This document shows positions 60,583-62,760 of a stretch of 62,760 bases of DNA, piece after piece. The stretch comes from Acidobacteriota bacterium (GTDB taxonomy: Bacteria > Acidobacteriota > Blastocatellia > Pyrinomonadales > Pyrinomonadaceae). The notes beneath the pieces are model-generated. The model searched no databases. It saw nothing but the letters and a program-made list of their open reading frames with translations, and had not been told where the DNA came from. The first letter of the stretch is position 1; each line of letters starts with the position of its first letter. The stretch lies in the NCBI GenBank assembly GCA_018269075.1, contig JAFDVJ010000015.1:1-62760 (forward strand), given 5' to 3'. Both the position numbers and the translations under genes were made by a program.

Positions 60583-62631
60583 ATGAAAAAGTCGATCTAT
60601 TTCTTACTGTTCGCGCTGTCATTCGTGCTGACGGCGAACGCTCAAATCGTCCTGCCGTCGAAAAACGTCGCTTCGGGCAAGCTCAAAATCGACGGCCTTT
60701 TTTATGAAACCGCGCAGGGCCGCGTTTTTTTGCCGGCCGAGTTAATCGGTTTACCGATGAAAAACGGGCGGATCAAAGGCGAATGGGAGATGCGCGACGG
60801 ACGAACGGTTCGGCTCTCGGTCGTTGCCGACAAACAGGATTACATTCTCGCGCTGACCGCCGAGGGAAGCGGCGACATCAAAAAATGGGGTCTCGCGATC
60901 GACGCGCTGCCGGGCGAATATTACACCGGCCTGATGGAGCGCGTCGTCGACGGGCCGCAGCAGGAATCGTGGAAGCCGGGCATCACGGCGGCGATGAATC
61001 TCAGCGGTCAGCGCGTCGAGATGATCGTCAAGCCGACGACCAGCGTCTACGCGCCGTTTTATCTCTCGTCGCGCGGCTACGCCGTCTTCACCAAAGGCGA
61101 CTGGCCGGGCGTTTACGATTTCGCGGCGGAAGATAAATCGAAGGTCAGGATCGAATTCGAAGGCCCGCGCTTCGAGCTCAAGATCTACACGGCGAAAGAT
61201 CCGGCCGCGCTCGTCAAAGCCCACGCGCTCGACGCCGGCGCGCCGATCCTGCCGCCGCGCTGGACCTTCGCGCCGTGGCGCTGGCGCGACGAGCACACCG
61301 AGCGCGCGACCTATTACGACGGGACGCCGGTCGCCGCGCCGTTCAATTCCGAGGTCGTCGAGGACGTTCTGATGATGAAGGCCTTCGGCATCCCGAACGG
61401 CGTTTACTGGATCGACCGCCCGTGGGGACCGGGCCGGATGGGCTACGACGATTTCGAGATCGACGAGAAACGCCTCCCGAATTTCGACGCGATGGTCAAA
61501 TGGCTCGGCGCCAACGATCAGAAGATGGTCTTATGGATCGCGCCGTTCCTGCAGGGAAAAATGGCCGACGAGGGCACGGCCAAAGGCTACACGCTGAAAG
61601 GTCAGGTGCGCCCGCCGAACGGCAACAACTTTCCGATGGTCGATCTCTCGAACCCGGACGCCCGCGCCTACTGGCAGGCCGGCATCGAAAAGCTCCTCAA
61701 ACGCGGCGTCGCCGGCTTTAAGCTCGACCGCGGCGAGGAAAACATTCCCGACGACGGCCAGCCGAACATCTTCGACGGCCGCAGTTTGCGCGAAAACCGC
61801 AACGCTTATATGAAAATGTATGTCGAGGCCGTTTACGACATCGCGAAAAAATATCGCGGCGACGATTTCGTCGCGATGCCGCGCGGCGCTTACACCGGAA
61901 CGGCCAAATATTCAGTCAACTGGGGCGGCGACATCGGCGGCAGTCAGGAAGGCCTGCGCGCCTCGATCATCGCCGTTCAGCGGTCGGCCGTAATGGGCTA
62001 TTCGACGTGGGGCTCGGACACCTGCGGCTACACGCAGCAATTGACGGAAACCGAAACCTGCGGCCGCTGGCTCGCCTTCAGCGCCTTCACGCCGATTATG
62101 GAAGTCGGGCCGACGCGCAATCTCGGCTTCTGGAACCTGCCGCGCGAGCCGAAATACGACGCGACGCTGATCGCGCTCTGGCGCTTGTACGCACGGATTC
62201 ATCAAAAACTGATCGACTACAGTTACGCGCAGGCCCGCGAAGCCAATCGAACCGGCCTGCCGGTCGTCCGGCCGCTGCTGATGGTCGACCCGCAATCGAA
62301 AGCGGCGTGGGAAAACTGGTGGACGTATCTTTACGGTTCGGACATTCTCGTCTCGCCGGTCTGGGAAAAGAACCGGCGCGAGCAGACGGTTTATCTGCCG
62401 AAGGGCGAGAAATGGCGCGACGCGTGGACCGGCAAAATTTACAGCGGCGGCCAGACGATCACCGTCAAGGCCGAGCTCCATCAGCTGCCGATCTTCATCC
62501 GCGCCGGTTCGAAGATAAGCTTGGGCGATCTCGATCGGGAATGGCGCGACGCACAGGCAATCGCGCAGAAAAGACCGGATCTCAAAACGCTCGAAGCCGA
62601 AGTCAGCGGATGGTTCGAGAAAAATAAATAA
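60583..62631 (+). CDS. Exported glycoside hydrolase family 31 (alpha-glucosidase/alpha-xylosidase type)
   Basis: 682 residues from ATG 60583, which gives a clean signal peptide (MKKSIYFLLFALSFVLTANA); an ATG at 60556 would add nine residues before it. The N-terminal beta domain (about 25-215) leads into the catalytic barrel with RWTFAPWRWRDEH. The nucleophile Asp lies in GVAGFKLDRGEENIP and the acid/base Asp in NWGGDIGGSQEGL. Later come STWGSDTCGY and LYGSDILVSPVWEK. It should release alpha-linked glucose or xylose from outside glycans. Linkage not predicted. Confidence 0.9.
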   Translation: MKKSIYFLLFALSFVLTANAQIVLPSKNVASGKLKIDGLFYETAQGRVFLPAELIGLPMKNGRIKGEWEMRDGRTVRLSVVADKQDYILALTAEGSGDIKKWGLAIDALPGEYYTGLMERVVDGPQQESWKPGITAAMNLSGQRVEMIVKPTTSVYAPFYLSSRGYAVFTKGDWPGVYDFAAEDKSKVRIEFEGPRFELKIYTAKDPAALVKAHALDAGAPILPPRWTFAPWRWRDEHTERATYYDGTPVAAPFNSEVVEDVLMMKAFGIPNGVYWIDRPWGPGRMGYDDFEIDEKRLPNFDAMVKWLGANDQKMVLWIAPFLQGKMADEGTAKGYTLKGQVRPPNGNNFPMVDLSNPDARAYWQAGIEKLLKRGVAGFKLDRGEENIPDDGQPNIFDGRSLRENRNAYMKMYVEAVYDIAKKYRGDDFVAMPRGAYTGTAKYSVNWGGDIGGSQEGLRASIIAVQRSAVMGYSTWGSDTCGYTQQLTETETCGRWLAFSAFTPIMEVGPTRNLGFWNLPREPKYDATLIALWRLYARIHQKLIDYSYAQAREANRTGLPVVRPLLMVDPQSKAAWENWWTYLYGSDILVSPVWEKNRREQTVYLPKGEKWRDAWTGKIYSGGQTITVKAELHQLPIFIRAGSKISLGDLDREWRDAQAIAQKRPDLKTLEAEVSGWFEKNK

Positions 62632-62672
62632 AAATTCATCAGCCGCGATTTTGCGCGGATCCGATTCGAATT

Positions 62673-62712
62673 TTTTAAGGACGAAATGCGGAAACGTATT
62701 TCGTCCTTAAAA
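62673..62712. other. Long perfect hairpin with GAAA tetraloop
   Basis: TTTTAAGGACGAAAT (62673-62687) pairs with ATTTCGTCCTTAAAA (62698-62712), and GCG GAAA CGT closes it as an 18-bp stem on a GNRA loop. It follows the GH31 gene but lacks a terminal U run, so it may stabilise the 3' end rather than terminate. Confidence 0.75.
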
Positions 62713-62760
62713 GTTTGTCTGAAAGGATTTAATTGTAATAGGACTTTCTCAAATTAGCTA

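Overview
The window reads as a chromosomal segment of a GC-rich, aerobic, Gram-negative heterotroph, most likely Acidobacteriota of class Blastocatellia (Pyrinomonas-like). The reasons are the VWFA-type, GWxTD, delta-60-repeat and PilZ proteins, Tat and lipocalin genes, an orphan fused type VI-type sheath gene, and above all a group 1h (Hhy) [NiFe] hydrogenase beside a group 2a (Huc) enzyme. The taxonomic call is inference from gene content. No rRNA, tRNA or CRISPR array was found.

Layout. (1) 1-17 kb holds mixed housekeeping and accessory genes: cysteine desulfurase, an FHA-GAF-class III cyclase, an MreB-like actin, a crotonase, PilZ, trxB, lipocalin, FmdB/VWA, OmpA, thyA, an ExbD-like exported protein, two methyltransferases and a HExxH protein. 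(2) 16.5-16.9 kb is a repeat block with two MITE-like elements. (3) 17-22.4 kb: a small Arg/Tyr-rich exported protein, HIT, a GT2 glycosyltransferase, a delta-60 repeat protein and asnB. (4) 22.5-32.3 kb is all on the minus strand: GWxTD protein, tatC, tatA/B, selD, parB, parA, three parS-like palindromes, mnmG and a TssB-TssC fusion. selD is itself a selenoprotein gene with an in-frame TGA (Sec15) that simple ORF calling truncates. (5) 32.6-33.7 kb: a PAS sensor with a good sigma70-type promoter.

(6) 33.9-60.1 kb is a hydrogen-oxidation island of about 26 kb. The Hhy part is a tightly coupled series (overlaps of 4 to 11 nt): hhyL, a conserved hypothetical, a maturation endopeptidase, a 993-residue exported glycoside-hydrolase-like protein, hhyS, a histidine kinase and a NarL-type regulator. 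Then come a membrane protein, a DUF1641 protein, hypA, hypB, hucS, hucL, a second endopeptidase, four unrecognised genes (one TPR-like), a NifU-Rieske fusion, an NHL propeller, hypF, hypC, hypD, a HAD phosphatase and hypE. One set of hyp genes would supply Fe(CN)2CO and Ni to two different hydrogenases, each with its own endopeptidase. Both enzyme classes are known in other bacteria to oxidise H2 at very low, including atmospheric, concentrations, so the island probably feeds electrons from trace H2 to the respiratory chain. A TGCGTAG-type motif sits just upstream of the -35 region of two promoters next to the two-component pair and may be its target. (7) The window ends with a GH31 glycosidase.

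The intergenic DNA carries an unusual load of small repeats: (ATTTCGG)n arrays, often as inverted pairs; two 189-bp inverted-repeat elements found side by side at two loci; and several other short repeated phrases followed by their own reverse complement.
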